Under the pieces are notes generated by a model. That model ran no database searches, was not told the DNA's origin, and saw nothing but the letters and a program-made list of their open reading frames with translations. Position numbers and translations under genes: made by a program. A DNA stretch of 64,000 nucleotides from Myxococcus stipitatus (GTDB lineage: Bacteria; Myxococcota; Myxococcia; Myxococcales; Myxococcaceae): contig NZ_JAKCFI010000002.1 in the NCBI RefSeq assembly GCF_021412625.1, positions 372,001 through 436,000 of the forward strand. Direction: 5' to 3'. This document shows positions 8,378 through 18,301 of this stretch, one piece after another; position 1 is the first letter of the stretch; every line of letters starts with the position of its first letter.

Positions 8378-9781
8378 ATGGCAGCTCGATTCAGCGACGA
8401 TGAGGTGGTGCAGGCGACCGGGGCGACCCGGCGTGGCGGCCCGGCCCCGGCCGCCTTCGACGCCGTCTGCACCGACACGCGGGCGCTCACCCCGGGCTGT
8501 CTCTTCGTGGCGCTGGTGGGCGAGCGCTTCGACGCGCACGCCTTCGTGGACGCCGCGGCGAAGGGCGGCGCCACGGGGGCGGTGGTGGGGCGGGGCCGGC
8601 CCCTGCCCGCGCTGCCGGACGGCTTCGTGCTGTACGAGGTCGACGACACGCTCCGGGCCCTGGGGGCGCTGGGGCGTCACCACCGCTCGCGCTTCCGCAT
8701 CCCGGTGTGCGCGGTGGGGGGCTCCAACGGGAAGACGACCACCAAGGAGATGGTGGGCGCCATCCTCGCCACGCGGGGCCCCGCGCTGAAGACGGAGGGC
8801 AACTTCAACAACGAGGTGGGCGTCCCCCTGACGCTGTTCCGGCTGGAGCCCCAGCACGTGGCGGCGGTCATCGAGGTGGGGATGAACCAGCCGGGTGAAA
8901 TCGAGCGGCTCACCCGCGTGGTGCGGCCCGACGCGGGCGTCATCACCGTGGTGCAGCCCGAGCACCTGGAGGGCCTGGGCAGCCTGGAGGGCGTGGCCCG
9001 GGCCGAGGGCGAGATGTTCCGGGAGATGGGGCCGGGCACCACCATCGTCGTCAACGTGGACGACGCGCTCATCCCCGCCCAGGCGGCGCAGAGCACCGCG
9101 AACACGCTGACCTTCGGCCGCTCGGAGGCGGCGGACGTGCGGCTGGTGGCCGTGCGGACGCTGGGCCGCGAGGGCATGGTGGCCACGGTGCGGCACCTGG
9201 GCCGCGAGTGGCCGGTGACGCTCCACTTCATCGGGCCGCACAACGCGCAGAACGCCACGGCGGCCTTCGCGGTGGCGCTGGCGCTGGGCTACACGCCGGA
9301 GGAGTGCGTGCGCGGCCTGGAGGCGGCGCGGCCGTACGCGCGGCGCCTCAACGTGCTGGACGGGCGGGGCGGGGTGACGGTGATCGACGACTGCTACAAC
9401 GCCAACCCCGCCTCCATGGAGGCCGCGCTGGAGACGCTGGGCACGCTGGTGCCCGAGGGCGGGCGCGCGGTGGCGGTGCTGGGCGACATGCTGGAGCTGG
9501 GCCCGGGAGAGCTGGAGGAGCACGCCAAGCTGGGCGCGCTCGTCGCCTCCAGGGCCGCGCTGGTCGCGTTCTTCGGGCCGCGCTCGGCCCGGGGGCTGGA
9601 GGCCGCGAAGCTGGGTGAGGCGGCGGCGCACTTCACGCAGGTGGAGCCGCTGGTGGCCTGGCTGTCGCCCCGGCTGCGCCCCCAGGACGTGGTGTTGGTG
9701 AAGGCCAGCCGCGGGATGCGGCTGGAGCGGGTGGTGGCCGCGCTGACGGGCGCCGCCGCGCCCTCCGGAGGAAGCCACTAG
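8378..9781 (+). CDS. murF: UDP-MurNAc-tripeptide:D-Ala-D-Ala ligase MurF
   Basis: A 467-residue Mur ligase that adds D-Ala-D-Ala to complete the UDP-MurNAc-pentapeptide. Visible: the N-terminal domain with CTDTRALTPGCLFVAL, the P-loop GGSNGKTT (114-121), NEVGVPLTL, and the C-terminal DDCYNANPASMEAAL motif. The ATG at 8378 begins the conserved N-terminus, although the frame is open upstream; the ribosome site is weak (GAGGA at about 13 bases). Its stop TAG shares the G with the GTG of mraY. Confidence 0.96.
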   Translation: MAARFSDDEVVQATGATRRGGPAPAAFDAVCTDTRALTPGCLFVALVGERFDAHAFVDAAAKGGATGAVVGRGRPLPALPDGFVLYEVDDTLRALGALGRHHRSRFRIPVCAVGGSNGKTTTKEMVGAILATRGPALKTEGNFNNEVGVPLTLFRLEPQHVAAVIEVGMNQPGEIERLTRVVRPDAGVITVVQPEHLEGLGSLEGVARAEGEMFREMGPGTTIVVNVDDALIPAQAAQSTANTLTFGRSEAADVRLVAVRTLGREGMVATVRHLGREWPVTLHFIGPHNAQNATAAFAVALALGYTPEECVRGLEAARPYARRLNVLDGRGGVTVIDDCYNANPASMEAALETLGTLVPEGGRAVAVLGDMLELGPGELEEHAKLGALVASRAALVAFFGPRSARGLEAAKLGEAAAHFTQVEPLVAWLSPRLRPQDVVLVKASRGMRLERVVAALTGAAAPSGGSH

Positions 9782-10959
9782 TGCTGTATCTGCTCTACGA
9801 GCTCATCCAGAGCACGGACGCAGGCCGTATCCTCAACTTCCTGCGCTACCCCACCTTCCGCATCATCGCCGCGGGCGTCTTCGCGCTGGTGCTGGGCATG
9901 CTCATCGGGCCGCGGCTCATCGCGCGGCTGCGGCTGACGCAGCACGGGCAGAGCAACGTCCGCGAGGACACGCCCGACTCGCACCAGAAGAAGAAGGGCA
10001 CGCCCACCATGGGCGGCTCGCTCATCCTCATCTGCATCGCGGCGGGCACGCTCCTGTTCGCGGACCTGCAGAGCCGCCCCGTCTGGGTGGTGCTGCTGCT
10101 CACCTTCGGCTACGGCTTCATCGGCTTCCTGGACGACTGGCTCAAGCTGTCCAAGCGCAACTCCAAGGGGCTGGCCGGGCGCAAGAAGATGGCGCTGCAG
10201 ACGCTGTTCTACCTCGTCGCGGTGTTCGGCCTGCTGACGACGTGGACGAAGGCGGACGGCTCCTTCGGGCCCACGCTGCTCATCGACACGCGGCTGACGC
10301 TGCCCTTCATCCCCACCCACTGGTTCAACCTGGACCTGGGCTGGTTCTACGTCGTCTTCGCGTGGGTCGTCGTGGTGGGCACCTCCAACGCGGTCAACCT
10401 CACGGACGGCCTGGACGGGCTGGCCATCGTCCCCACCATCGTCTCCGCGATTACGTTCGCCGTGCTCTGCTACGTGGCGGGCACGACGCTGAGCATCGCG
10501 GACTCGGTGACGGCGGGGGGCACGACGAAGCTGGTGGCCACGCCGCTGTACCAGTACCTGGGCATCCTCCAGGTGCCCGGGGGCGCGGAGCTGGCCGTCT
10601 TCTGCGCCTCCATCGTGGGCGCGGGCATCTCCTTCCTCTGGTTCAACACCTACCCGGCGTCCGTCTTCATGGGGGACATCGGCTCGCTGGCGCTGGGCGG
10701 GGCCCTGGGCGGGCTGGCGGTGCTGTCCAAGAACGAGGTCGTCTCCGCCATCATCCACGGCATCTTCTTCGCGGAGGCCCTGAGCGTGATGATTCAGGTG
10801 GCCTCGTTCAAGATGACTGGAAAGCGCGTCTTCAAGATGGCGCCCGTCCATCACCACTTCGAGCTCAAGGGGCTGGCCGAGCCGAAGATCATCGTCCGTT
10901 TCTGGATCGTCTCCATCCTCTGTGGTGGCGTGGCGCTCCTGTCCCTCAAGCTGCGCTGA
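9781..10959 (+). CDS. mraY: Phospho-MurNAc-pentapeptide translocase MraY
   Basis: A 392-residue polytopic inner-membrane enzyme that transfers phospho-MurNAc-pentapeptide to undecaprenyl phosphate, making lipid I. About ten hydrophobic helices alternate with conserved cytoplasmic loops. GTPTMGG and FLDDWLKL contain catalytic-loop Asp residues, NLTDGLDGLA holds the substrate-binding Asp pair, and APVHHHFE is the conserved histidine loop. The GTG start overlaps the murF stop by one base, indicating coupled translation. Confidence 0.97.
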   Translation: MLYLLYELIQSTDAGRILNFLRYPTFRIIAAGVFALVLGMLIGPRLIARLRLTQHGQSNVREDTPDSHQKKKGTPTMGGSLILICIAAGTLLFADLQSRPVWVVLLLTFGYGFIGFLDDWLKLSKRNSKGLAGRKKMALQTLFYLVAVFGLLTTWTKADGSFGPTLLIDTRLTLPFIPTHWFNLDLGWFYVVFAWVVVVGTSNAVNLTDGLDGLAIVPTIVSAITFAVLCYVAGTTLSIADSVTAGGTTKLVATPLYQYLGILQVPGGAELAVFCASIVGAGISFLWFNTYPASVFMGDIGSLALGGALGGLAVLSKNEVVSAIIHGIFFAEALSVMIQVASFKMTGKRVFKMAPVHHHFELKGLAEPKIIVRFWIVSILCGGVALLSLKLR

Positions 10960-10980
10960 GTCGCAGGGGGTGCCACTTCC

Positions 10981-12348
10981 ATGACGTTCGCGCTGTCCGG
11001 GCAGAAGGTGCTGGTTTACGGGCTCGCGAAGAGCGGCGTGGCGGCGCTGCGCCTTCTTCGCCAGCAGGGCGCCCAGGTGACGGCGCTGGACGCCCGGGGC
11101 GAGGACGCCCTGGGGGACGTGGCCCGCGAGGTGAAGTCGCTGGGCGCCACGCTCGTCACGGGAGCGTGCCCACCGGGCCTGCTGGAGTCGCGGGCGCTGG
11201 TGGTGGTGAGCCCCGGCGTGCCGCTGGCGCTGCCGGAGCTCGTGGCCGCGCGCGCCGCCGGCGTCCCCGTGTGGGGCGAGGTGGAGCTGGCGTGGCGCTC
11301 CCTGGAGGCGGTGCCGCTGTTCGGCATCACCGGGACCAACGGGAAGAGCACCACCACGGCGCTCACCGGGGAGCTGTTCGCGCGCGGCGGCGGGCGCACC
11401 TTCGTGGGCGGCAACCTGGGCCGGCCCTTCAGCGAGGCCGCCCTGACGCCCGGCGACTGGGACGCGCTGGTGGTGGAGCTGTCCAGCTTCCAGCTCGAGG
11501 GAATCGCCTCGCTGCGCCCGCGCGGCGCGGCCATCCTCAACCTGACGCCGGACCACATCGACCGGTACGCGAGCCACGCGGAGTACGGCGAGGCCAAGGC
11601 CCGCATCTTCCACCACCAGTCCCCGGAGGACTTCGCGGTGGTGAACGCGGACGACGCGCACGTGCTGGGGCTGGCCCGGCAGGCGCGCGGGCCGGTGTAC
11701 GGCTTCAGCGTCACGGGCCGGCCGGTGGCGGACGCGCCCCGGCTGGCGGGCCTCGCGGTGGCGGAGGAGGGCGGCTTCCGGCTGGACTTCAACGGCGAGC
11801 GCTACCGGCTGGCGAACCGCGCCCTGCGGGGCGCGCACAACGCTCAGAACGCCATGGCGGCCACGCTGCTGGCGCGGCTGGGCGGCGTGCCGGCCAAGGC
11901 CGTGCAGGCGGGGTTGGATGGCTATCCGGGGCTGCCGCACCGGCTGGAGAGCGTGCGGGTGCTCGAGGGCGTGGAGTGGGTGAACGACTCGAAGGCCACC
12001 AACGTGGACTCGGTGCTGGTGGCGCTGCGCGCCTTCCCGGGCGACGTGTGGCTGATTGCCGGCGGCAAGGGCAAGGGGGCGCCCTACGCGCCCATGGTGG
12101 AGGCGGGGCGGGGGAAGGTGAAGGGCGTGCTCACCATCGGCCAGGACGCGCCGCTGCTCGCCCAGGCGTATGCGGGGCAGGCGGCGGTGCATGCGTGCGG
12201 GACGCTGGCCGGGGCGGTGACGAAGGCTCGGGAATTGGCGAAGGCGGGCGACACGGTGCTCTTGTCGCCCGCGTGTGCGTCGTACGATCAGTTCAAGAAC
12301 TTCGAGGACCGGGGCGACAGCTTCAAGCGCCTGGTCGGAGCGCTGTGA
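10981..12348 (+). CDS. murD: UDP-MurNAc-L-alanine:D-glutamate ligase MurD
   Basis: A 455-residue cytoplasmic Mur ligase adding D-Glu, the second stem-peptide residue. It has an N-terminal Rossmann-like domain (KVLVYGLAKSGVAAL), the P-loop GITGTNGKST (115-124), NLTPDHIDRY in the central domain, and LPHRLE with NDSKATNVDS at the start of the C-terminal domain, all diagnostic for MurD. A GGGGG purine stretch lies before the ATG, 21 bases downstream of mraY. Usual family length. Confidence 0.97.
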   Translation: MTFALSGQKVLVYGLAKSGVAALRLLRQQGAQVTALDARGEDALGDVAREVKSLGATLVTGACPPGLLESRALVVVSPGVPLALPELVAARAAGVPVWGEVELAWRSLEAVPLFGITGTNGKSTTTALTGELFARGGGRTFVGGNLGRPFSEAALTPGDWDALVVELSSFQLEGIASLRPRGAAILNLTPDHIDRYASHAEYGEAKARIFHHQSPEDFAVVNADDAHVLGLARQARGPVYGFSVTGRPVADAPRLAGLAVAEEGGFRLDFNGERYRLANRALRGAHNAQNAMAATLLARLGGVPAKAVQAGLDGYPGLPHRLESVRVLEGVEWVNDSKATNVDSVLVALRAFPGDVWLIAGGKGKGAPYAPMVEAGRGKVKGVLTIGQDAPLLAQAYAGQAAVHACGTLAGAVTKARELAKAGDTVLLSPACASYDQFKNFEDRGDSFKRLVGAL

Positions 12349-12352
12349 CGGC

Positions 12353-13516
12353 ATGAAGACCTCCCCTCCGTCGGCCGCTCCGGTGCGGTTCGACCCCTTG
12401 CTGTTGTGTGCCGTGCTGGCCCTCGTCACGCTGGGGCTGGTGATGGTGTATTCGGCGAGCGCGGTGCTGGCGCAGGACAAGCTCGGCGACAGCCTGTACT
12501 TCCTCAAGCGCCAGCTCACCGCCGCCTGCATGGGGTTGGTGGCCATGGCGGTGGCGATGAAGGTGGGCTGGCGCAAGCTGGCGCGCTGGGCCTATCCGCT
12601 GCTGCTGGCGGCCATCGTCCTCTTGGTGCTGGTGGCCATCCCCGGCGTCGGCTCCACGGCGGGCGGCGCGCGCCGGTGGATCCGCCTGCCGGGCTTCAGC
12701 CTCCAGCCCGCGGAGGTCGCGAAGTTCGCCTGGGTCGTCTACCTGTCCTACTCGCTGGCGAAGAAGCGCGAGAAGGTGGCGACGTTCTCCGTGGGCTTCC
12801 TCCCGCACCTGGCGCTGTGCGGCATCCTGGTGATGCTCTGCATGCTCCAGCCGGACTTCGGCAGCAGCGTGCTGCTGGTGTTCATGCTGTTCGTCCTGCT
12901 GTTCGCCGCCGGGGCCAAGCTGAGCTACCTGGTGGGCTCCGTGCTGCTGGCGCTGCCGCTGGCCTACGTGGCCATCGCCTCCAGCCCGTACCGCATGAAG
13001 CGCATCCTGGCCTTCCTCGACCCGTGGGCGCACCGGCACGACGTGGGCTACCAGGTGGCCGAATCGCTCATGTCCATCGGCTCCGGCGGCGTGTCCGGCC
13101 TGGGGCTGGGGGACGGGCGGCAGAAGCTCTTCTTCCTGCCGGAGGCCCACACCGACTTCATCTTCTCCATCCTCGGGGAGGAGACGGGGCTGATTGGCGT
13201 GGGGATGCTGGTGCTGCTGTACGCCATCGTCCTGTGGCGCGGCGTGCGCGCCAGCCTGGCCGCGGGCGAGACGTTCGGCACGTACCTGGGCCTGGGCTTC
13301 ACGTCCATCATCGCGTTCCAGGCCACGGTGAACATGTGCGTGGCCATGGGGCTGTTGCCGACGAAGGGGCTGACCCTGCCCTTCGTCTCCTACGGCGGCA
13401 CGTCGCTGGTGGTGCTGATGGGCGCGGCGGGCGTGCTCCTGTCGCTGAGCGCCAGCGCCCAACCGGCCGCGCGCGGCGCGCGAGGCAACTCGGAGTTGAG
13501 AGAGGTGGCGGCGTGA
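12353..13516 (+). CDS. ftsW: Septal peptidoglycan glycosyltransferase FtsW
   Basis: A 387-residue SEDS-family membrane protein with about ten helices that polymerises lipid II at the septum together with FtsI. Family marks: [12 protein letters not shown] in the first helix, GGARRWIRL followed by [10 protein letters not shown], the PDFGSSVLL catalytic-region Asp, and the terminal [12 protein letters not shown]. The ATG at 12353 lies 5 bases after the murD stop; an upstream extension of the frame is not conserved-looking. The stop overlaps the murG GTG. Confidence 0.96.
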   Translation: MKTSPPSAAPVRFDPLLLCAVLALVTLGLVMVYSASAVLAQDKLGDSLYFLKRQLTAACMGLVAMAVAMKVGWRKLARWAYPLLLAAIVLLVLVAIPGVGSTAGGARRWIRLPGFSLQPAEVAKFAWVVYLSYSLAKKREKVATFSVGFLPHLALCGILVMLCMLQPDFGSSVLLVFMLFVLLFAAGAKLSYLVGSVLLALPLAYVAIASSPYRMKRILAFLDPWAHRHDVGYQVAESLMSIGSGGVSGLGLGDGRQKLFFLPEAHTDFIFSILGEETGLIGVGMLVLLYAIVLWRGVRASLAAGETFGTYLGLGFTSIIAFQATVNMCVAMGLLPTKGLTLPFVSYGGTSLVVLMGAAGVLLSLSASAQPAARGARGNSELREVAA

Positions 13517-14658
13517 AGGTGCTCATCGCGGGAGGCGGAACCGGCGGTCATCTCTTCCCGGGCATCGCCCTGGCGGAAGAGGTCGTCACGCGTCACCACG
13601 CCAACGAGGTCGTCTTCGTGGGCACGGAGCGGGGCCTGGAGGCGCGCGTCGTCCCGCGCGAGGGCTATCCGCTGGAGCTGGTGAAGGTGCAGGGCCTGAA
13701 GGGCAAGGGCTTCGTGGCCTTCATCAAGGCCCTGTTCGCGCTGCCGCTGGCCTTCATCGAGTCCTTCCGCATCCTCTCCCGGCAGAAGCCGGACGTGGTG
13801 GTGGGCGTGGGCGGCTACGCCAGCGGGCCGGTGGTGCTCGCCGCGTGGCTGATGGGGGTTCCCACCGCCATCCAGGAGCAGAACGCGCTGCCGGGCTTCA
13901 CCAACAAGGTGCTGGGCAAGGTGGTGCGCGTGGTGTTCATCGCCTTCGAGGAGGCGCGCCGCTTCTTCCCGGAGAAGAAGGTCCAGCTCATCGGCAACCC
14001 CATCCGCCGCAAGCTGATGGACAACTACCTGCGCAGCCACGTGGCGCACGAGGACTTCTCCGTGCTCGTGTTCGGCGGGAGCCTGGGCGCGCGCGGCATC
14101 AACCAGCGCATGCTGGAGGCGCTCGACGCCCTGGGCGACCTCAAGGACGGCCTGCGCTTCGTGCACCAGACGGGCAAGAACGACCTGGAGATGGTGCGCC
14201 AGGGGTACGCGGCGAAGGGCTTCACCGCGGACGTGGTGGAGTTCATCGACGACATGTCGGGTGCCTACGCCAAGGCGGACCTGGTCATCTGTCGCGCCGG
14301 CGCGACGACGCTGGCGGAGCTGACCGTCTGCAAGAAGGCGAGCATCCTGATTCCCTTCCCGCACGCCACGGACGACCACCAGGCCGTCAACGCGCGGGCG
14401 CTGGTGGACGCGGGCGCGGCGCTGATGTTCCGCGAGTCCGAGCTGACGGGAAAGAAGCTGGCGGACACGCTGCGCGAGCTGAAGGCGCACCCGGAGCGGC
14501 TCAAGGGCATGGAGAAGAAGGCGGCCCTGCTGGGCCGACCGGAGGCCGCCAAGGAGCTGGCGGACGTGTGTGTGGACCTGATGGTGCAGACCTGGGGCCC
14601 GTCGGGCCGCGAGCGCGCCACCCCCGAAGAGAAGAAGGCCCCCAGGAGCGAGTCGTGA
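13513..14658 (+). CDS. murG: UDP-GlcNAc:lipid I GlcNAc transferase MurG
   Basis: A 381-residue GT-B glycosyltransferase, peripheral on the cytoplasmic face of the membrane, converting lipid I to lipid II. The N-terminal Gly-rich loop [11 protein letters not shown] (7-17), [26 protein letters not shown], the [10 protein letters not shown] loop of the C-domain, and the UDP-GlcNAc binding region [11 protein letters not shown] with [10 protein letters not shown] are all present. The GTG start overlaps the ftsW stop (GTGA), and the stop overlaps the murC GTG. A charged Glu/Lys tail of about 25 residues extends past the core. Confidence 0.97.
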   Translation: MKVLIAGGGTGGHLFPGIALAEEVVTRHHANEVVFVGTERGLEARVVPREGYPLELVKVQGLKGKGFVAFIKALFALPLAFIESFRILSRQKPDVVVGVGGYASGPVVLAAWLMGVPTAIQEQNALPGFTNKVLGKVVRVVFIAFEEARRFFPEKKVQLIGNPIRRKLMDNYLRSHVAHEDFSVLVFGGSLGARGINQRMLEALDALGDLKDGLRFVHQTGKNDLEMVRQGYAAKGFTADVVEFIDDMSGAYAKADLVICRAGATTLAELTVCKKASILIPFPHATDDHQAVNARALVDAGAALMFRESELTGKKLADTLRELKAHPERLKGMEKKAALLGRPEAAKELADVCVDLMVQTWGPSGRERATPEEKKAPRSES

Positions 14659-16073
14659 CGCGCAACAAGCCCCCCAGTCTCTTCAAGACGCGGCACGCCG
14701 CGCAGGTCCACTTCGTGGGCATTGGCGGCATCGGCATGAGCGGCATCGCGGAGGTCCTGCTCAACCTGGGCTACCGCGTCTCCGGCTCCGACCTGAAGGA
14801 GAGCGACACCACGCGCCGGCTCGCGCGCATGGGCGCCACCATCTTCGAGGGCCACCGCGCGCAGAACCTGGTCCAGGCGGACGTGGTGGTCATCTCCTCC
14901 GCGGTGCGCAAGGACAACCCGGAGGTCGTCACCGCGCGCCAGCGGAAGATTCCCGTCATCCCTCGCGCGGAGATGCTCGCGGAGCTGATGCGCCTGAAGT
15001 ACGCCGTCGCCGTGGCGGGCAGCCACGGGAAGACGACCACCACGTCCATGGTGGCCACGGTGCTGAGCGCCGCGGGCCTGGACCCGACGGCGGTGGTGGG
15101 CGGCAAGGTGAACGTGCTCGACTCCAACGCCAAGCTGGGCAAGAGCGAGCTGATGGTGGTGGAGGCGGACGAGAGCGACGGCAGCTTCCTCAAGCTGCAC
15201 CCGTCCATCTCCATCGTCACCAACATCGACCCGGAGCACATGGACCACTACGGCACGCTGGACGCGCTCCAGTCCGCCTTCGTGGAGTTCTGCAACCGGG
15301 TGCCGTTCTACGGCCTCAACGTGCTGTGCCTGGACAACCCCAACGTCCAGGCGCTCCTGCCGCGCATCGAGAAGCGCTTCGTCACCTACGGCAGCTCGCA
15401 CATGGCGGACTACCGCCTGGAGAGCATCGCCCTGGACGGGTTCACCACCACCTTCCAGGCGTTCCGCCGCGAGGAGGCGCTGGGCGAGTTCCGCGTGCGC
15501 ATGGTGGGCGCGCACAACGCCTTCAACGCGCTGGCGGTCATCGCCGTGGCGGAGGAGATGGACATCCCGCTGGAGACGGTGCGCTCGGCGCTGGCCGAGT
15601 TCGGCGGCGTGCAGCGGCGCTTCACCGTCAAGGGCGAGGCCCGGGGAATCACCGTGGTGGACGACTACGGCCATCACCCCACGGAGGTGCAGGCCACCCT
15701 CGCGGGCGCCCGCCGCGCGTTCGGCCGGCGCGTCGTCGTGGCTTTTCAGCCACACCGCTACACCCGCACACACGACCTGATGAAGGAATTCACCACGTCG
15801 TTCAACGACGCGGACGTGCTCTTCGTCTCCAATGTCTACGCCGCGGGAGAGGAGCCGATTCCGGGCGCCACCGGCGATGCGTTGGCGGACGCCATCCGCG
15901 CCCACGGCCACCGCGACGTCACCTTCGTGGCGAAGCGGACGGACCTGGCGCGAGAGTTGCTACCCCGGCTGCGTGAGGGCGACCTGGTGCTGACGTTGGG
16001 CGCCGGTGACATCACCCAGGTGGGGCCGGAGCTGCTGTCGCTCCTGAATGGCTCGGCCCCGGCGAAGGGGTAG
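14655..16073 (+). CDS. murC: UDP-MurNAc:L-alanine ligase MurC
   Basis: A 472-residue Mur ligase adding L-Ala to UDP-MurNAc, the first stem-peptide residue. The Rossmann motif [14 protein letters not shown] (22-35), the P-loop GSHGKTTTT (122-130), [10 protein letters not shown] and [10 protein letters not shown] are typical MurC signatures. The GTG at 14655 overlaps the murG stop. The order murG-murC-murB-ddl matches the canonical dcw cluster. Confidence 0.97.
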   Translation: MTRNKPPSLFKTRHAAQVHFVGIGGIGMSGIAEVLLNLGYRVSGSDLKESDTTRRLARMGATIFEGHRAQNLVQADVVVISSAVRKDNPEVVTARQRKIPVIPRAEMLAELMRLKYAVAVAGSHGKTTTTSMVATVLSAAGLDPTAVVGGKVNVLDSNAKLGKSELMVVEADESDGSFLKLHPSISIVTNIDPEHMDHYGTLDALQSAFVEFCNRVPFYGLNVLCLDNPNVQALLPRIEKRFVTYGSSHMADYRLESIALDGFTTTFQAFRREEALGEFRVRMVGAHNAFNALAVIAVAEEMDIPLETVRSALAEFGGVQRRFTVKGEARGITVVDDYGHHPTEVQATLAGARRAFGRRVVVAFQPHRYTRTHDLMKEFTTSFNDADVLFVSNVYAAGEEPIPGATGDALADAIRAHGHRDVTFVAKRTDLARELLPRLREGDLVLTLGAGDITQVGPELLSLLNGSAPAKG

Positions 16074-16078
16074 CAACC

Positions 16079-17014
16079 ATGGTGGAAGTGGGCGTGACGA
16101 CGGCGCTGGCCAGGCGCGTGGCACAGCTGGCGGGGTGCGAGGTGAAGCCGGGAGCGCCGCTCGCGCCGCTCATCAGCGTGCGCGTGGGAGGCGCGGCGGA
16201 GGCGCTGGTGCGTCCCCGTTCGCCGGACGCGCTGGTGGCGCTCCTGAAGCTGGCGCGGGACGAGGGTGTGCCGGTGGCCATCCTCGGCGGTGGCGCCAAC
16301 ACGCTGGTGGGAGATGGGGGCGTCGCGGGCGTCACCGTGAAGCTGCCGGGTGACATGTTCGCGGAGCAGGTGGAGCTGGGCGCGGACGAGGGGCGGGTGA
16401 CGCTCGGGGCCGGGGCGGCCATCGTGAAGCTCGTCAACCTGATGCGGGGCAACGGGCTGGTGGGCGCGGAGTTCCTCGCCGGCATCCCTGGCACGCTGGG
16501 CGGCGCGGTGGCGATGAACGCCGGCACCAAGAACGGCGAGGCGTTCCGCGTCATCGAGGCGGTGGAGGTGGCCACGGCCGACGGGGTGGGGTGGTTGACG
16601 AAGGCCCAGGTCCCCCATGCGTACCGGCACTCGGAGCTGCCGGCGGGCGGCGTGGTGACGCGGGTGCGCTTCCTCCTGCCCAAGGGCGACGTGGCGGCGT
16701 CCAAGGTGGTGATGGACGCGGACCTGGGCTACCGCAAGCGCACGCAGCCGCTGAGCCAGCCCAACTTCGGCAGCGTCTTCACCAACCCGCCGGGCGACCA
16801 CGCGGGCCGGTTGATTGAAAAAGTGGGCCTCAAGGGGCACACCCTGGGGCGCGCGCAGATTTCGACGTTGCACGCCAATTGGATCGTCAACCTGGGCGGG
16901 GCCACCGCCCGGGACGTGCTGGGGCTCGTGACGCTGATGCAGACGCGCGTGCGCGAGGAGACCGGCGTGGACATGAAACCCGAAGTCAAACGCATGGGAG
17001 CGTTCCTGCCATGA
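16079..17014 (+). CDS. murB: UDP-N-acetylenolpyruvoylglucosamine reductase MurB
   Basis: A 311-residue FAD/NADPH enzyme that reduces UDP-GlcNAc-enolpyruvate to UDP-MurNAc. The FAD-binding region contains ILGGGANTLVGDGGVAG and GIPGTLGGAVAMNAG; the substrate domain has the AYRHSELP segment and SQPNFGSVFTNP, whose Ser is the proton donor. The type resembles the shorter MurB form lacking the E. coli insert. The ATG lies 5 bases after murC, and the stop overlaps the ddl ATG (ATGA). Confidence 0.96.
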   Translation: MVEVGVTTALARRVAQLAGCEVKPGAPLAPLISVRVGGAAEALVRPRSPDALVALLKLARDEGVPVAILGGGANTLVGDGGVAGVTVKLPGDMFAEQVELGADEGRVTLGAGAAIVKLVNLMRGNGLVGAEFLAGIPGTLGGAVAMNAGTKNGEAFRVIEAVEVATADGVGWLTKAQVPHAYRHSELPAGGVVTRVRFLLPKGDVAASKVVMDADLGYRKRTQPLSQPNFGSVFTNPPGDHAGRLIEKVGLKGHTLGRAQISTLHANWIVNLGGATARDVLGLVTLMQTRVREETGVDMKPEVKRMGAFLP

Positions 17015-17967
17015 CAGCCATTCGCGGTGCCTTCACGAAGGAAGAGCTGCGCTCCAAGCGCGTGGGCGTGCTGTTCGGCGGCCTGTCCGCCGAGCGCGAG
17101 GTGTCCCTGCGCACCGGCGCGGCCGTGTCCGGCGCGCTGCGCTCGCTGGGCTACGACGTGGTGGACATCGACGTGGGCAGGGACCTGCCCGCGCGGCTCG
17201 TCGCGGAGAAGGTGGACGTGGCGTGGCTGGCGGTGCACGGGCGCTACGGCGAGGACGGCAGCCTCCAGGGGCTGCTGGAGTCCATGTTCATCCCGTACAC
17301 GGGCAGCGGCGTGCTGGCCTCGGCGCTGGGCATGGACAAGGTCTACGCCAAGCAGGTCTTCATCGCGCACGGCATCCCCACGCCGCCCTATCGCGCGTTC
17401 CGTGACGAGGCCTCCGCGCTGGCGGCGAAGGACTCCCTGCCGTTCCCCTTCCCGGTGGTGGTGAAGCCCAGCCGCGAGGGCAGCAGCGTGGGCGTGCACA
17501 TCTGCAAGACGCCCGACGCCTACGAGGCCGCGGTGCGGGACGCCGCGAAGTACGCGGGCACCCTGCTGGTGGAGCAGTTCATCAAGGGGCGTGAGGTGCA
17601 GGGCGGCGTCCTGGACGACGAGGCGCTGGGTGTCATCGAGGTCCGCGCCGCGCGAGAGTTCTACGACTACGACGCGAAGTACAAGGCGGGCACGGGGACC
17701 CAGTACCTCTTCCCGGCGCCCCTGCCTCCGGAGCAGTACACGCGGGTGAACGAGGTGTGCCTGGGCGCGCACCGCGCGCTGGGCTGCGCCGGTGGCTCGC
17801 GCTCGGACGTCATCGTCACGGAGAGCGGCGACGTGTACCTGCTGGAGACCAACACGCTGCCGGGCATGACGGCGACCAGCCTGCTGCCGAAGATCGCCGC
17901 GGGGCGTGGCATCGACTTCCCGGCGCTGTGCGAGCGGCTCCTGCTGGGCGCGTCGCTGAAGTCCTGA
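17011..17967 (+). CDS. ddl: D-alanine:D-alanine ligase Ddl
   Basis: A 318-residue ATP-grasp enzyme making the D-Ala-D-Ala dipeptide used by MurF. Visible marks: VGVLFGGLSAEREVSLRTG at the N-terminus, HGRYGEDGSLQGLLE, the ATP-grasp KPSREGSSVGV loop, and LLETNTLPGMTATSLLPK with metal/ATP ligands. The ATG overlaps the murB stop. It ends the first block of the dcw cluster; a decayed second copy of the same gene lies at 20777-21090, next to ftsQ. Confidence 0.96.
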   Translation: MTAIRGAFTKEELRSKRVGVLFGGLSAEREVSLRTGAAVSGALRSLGYDVVDIDVGRDLPARLVAEKVDVAWLAVHGRYGEDGSLQGLLESMFIPYTGSGVLASALGMDKVYAKQVFIAHGIPTPPYRAFRDEASALAAKDSLPFPFPVVVKPSREGSSVGVHICKTPDAYEAAVRDAAKYAGTLLVEQFIKGREVQGGVLDDEALGVIEVRAAREFYDYDAKYKAGTGTQYLFPAPLPPEQYTRVNEVCLGAHRALGCAGGSRSDVIVTESGDVYLLETNTLPGMTATSLLPKIAAGRGIDFPALCERLLLGASLKS

Positions 17968-17991
17968 GACGCCGGTTCCGTCCGGTCGAGA

Positions 17992-18015
17992 TGCGGCCCG
18001 GGGAACCGGGCCGCA
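17992..18015. terminator. Hairpin at ddl / Cys-rich gene junction
   Basis: Perfect 10-bp stem TGCGGCCCGG/CCGGGCCGCA with a GGAA tetraloop, 24 bases after the ddl stop and 28 bases after the stop of the opposing small gene. No U-tract follows on either strand. It probably ends or protects both transcripts. Confidence 0.6.
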
Positions 18016-18043
18016 CGAGGTGAGTGCCCGCCGTCTTCCTGTA

Positions 18044-18301
18044 TCAGTTGAGGGGAGGGCCGTAGTCGCAGTGCCGGTAGCAAATCCGGAGGACGTTCTC
18101 GCAGCGGCTGATGCACGCGTCGTCCTCCGCGCACCCTTCGGTGCAATTCAGAAAGGCACTGTCGCAGTCATCGCAGAGCACCCCCGCGACGTCCGCCCCA
18201 TTGCCCTCGGCCGCCTCGCCATCACCGCGGGCCTCGGCTGCGACGGCAGCACCTGCTCCGAGGCAAAGCCCCACGACTGCCGCCAGGATTGTCTTTTTCA
18301 A
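18044..18301 (-). CDS. Small secreted Cys-rich protein
   Basis: An 85-residue precursor with a signal peptide (LKKTILAAVVGLCLGAGAAVA, cleavage after about residue 22). The mature region has eight cysteines spaced as CxxC then three CxxxC pairs (CTEGC, CISRC, CYRHC), suggesting a compact disulphide-bonded or metal-binding fold. I do not recognise a family. The TTG at 18301 is chosen because it starts the signal peptide and has GGGGGG upstream; an ATG at 18349 would add 16 residues that do not look like part of a signal. It runs against the dcw cluster and is convergent with ddl. Confidence 0.65.
   Translation of the reverse strand: MKKTILAAVVGLCLGAGAAVAAEARGDGEAAEGNGADVAGVLCDDCDSAFLNCTEGCAEDDACISRCENVLRICYRHCDYGPPLN

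Noticed and set aside
4498-8649. An open antisense frame of about 1380 codons opposite ftsL-ftsI-murE-murF
   Set aside because: It covers well-identified cell wall genes and is a by-product of high GC content at third positions.
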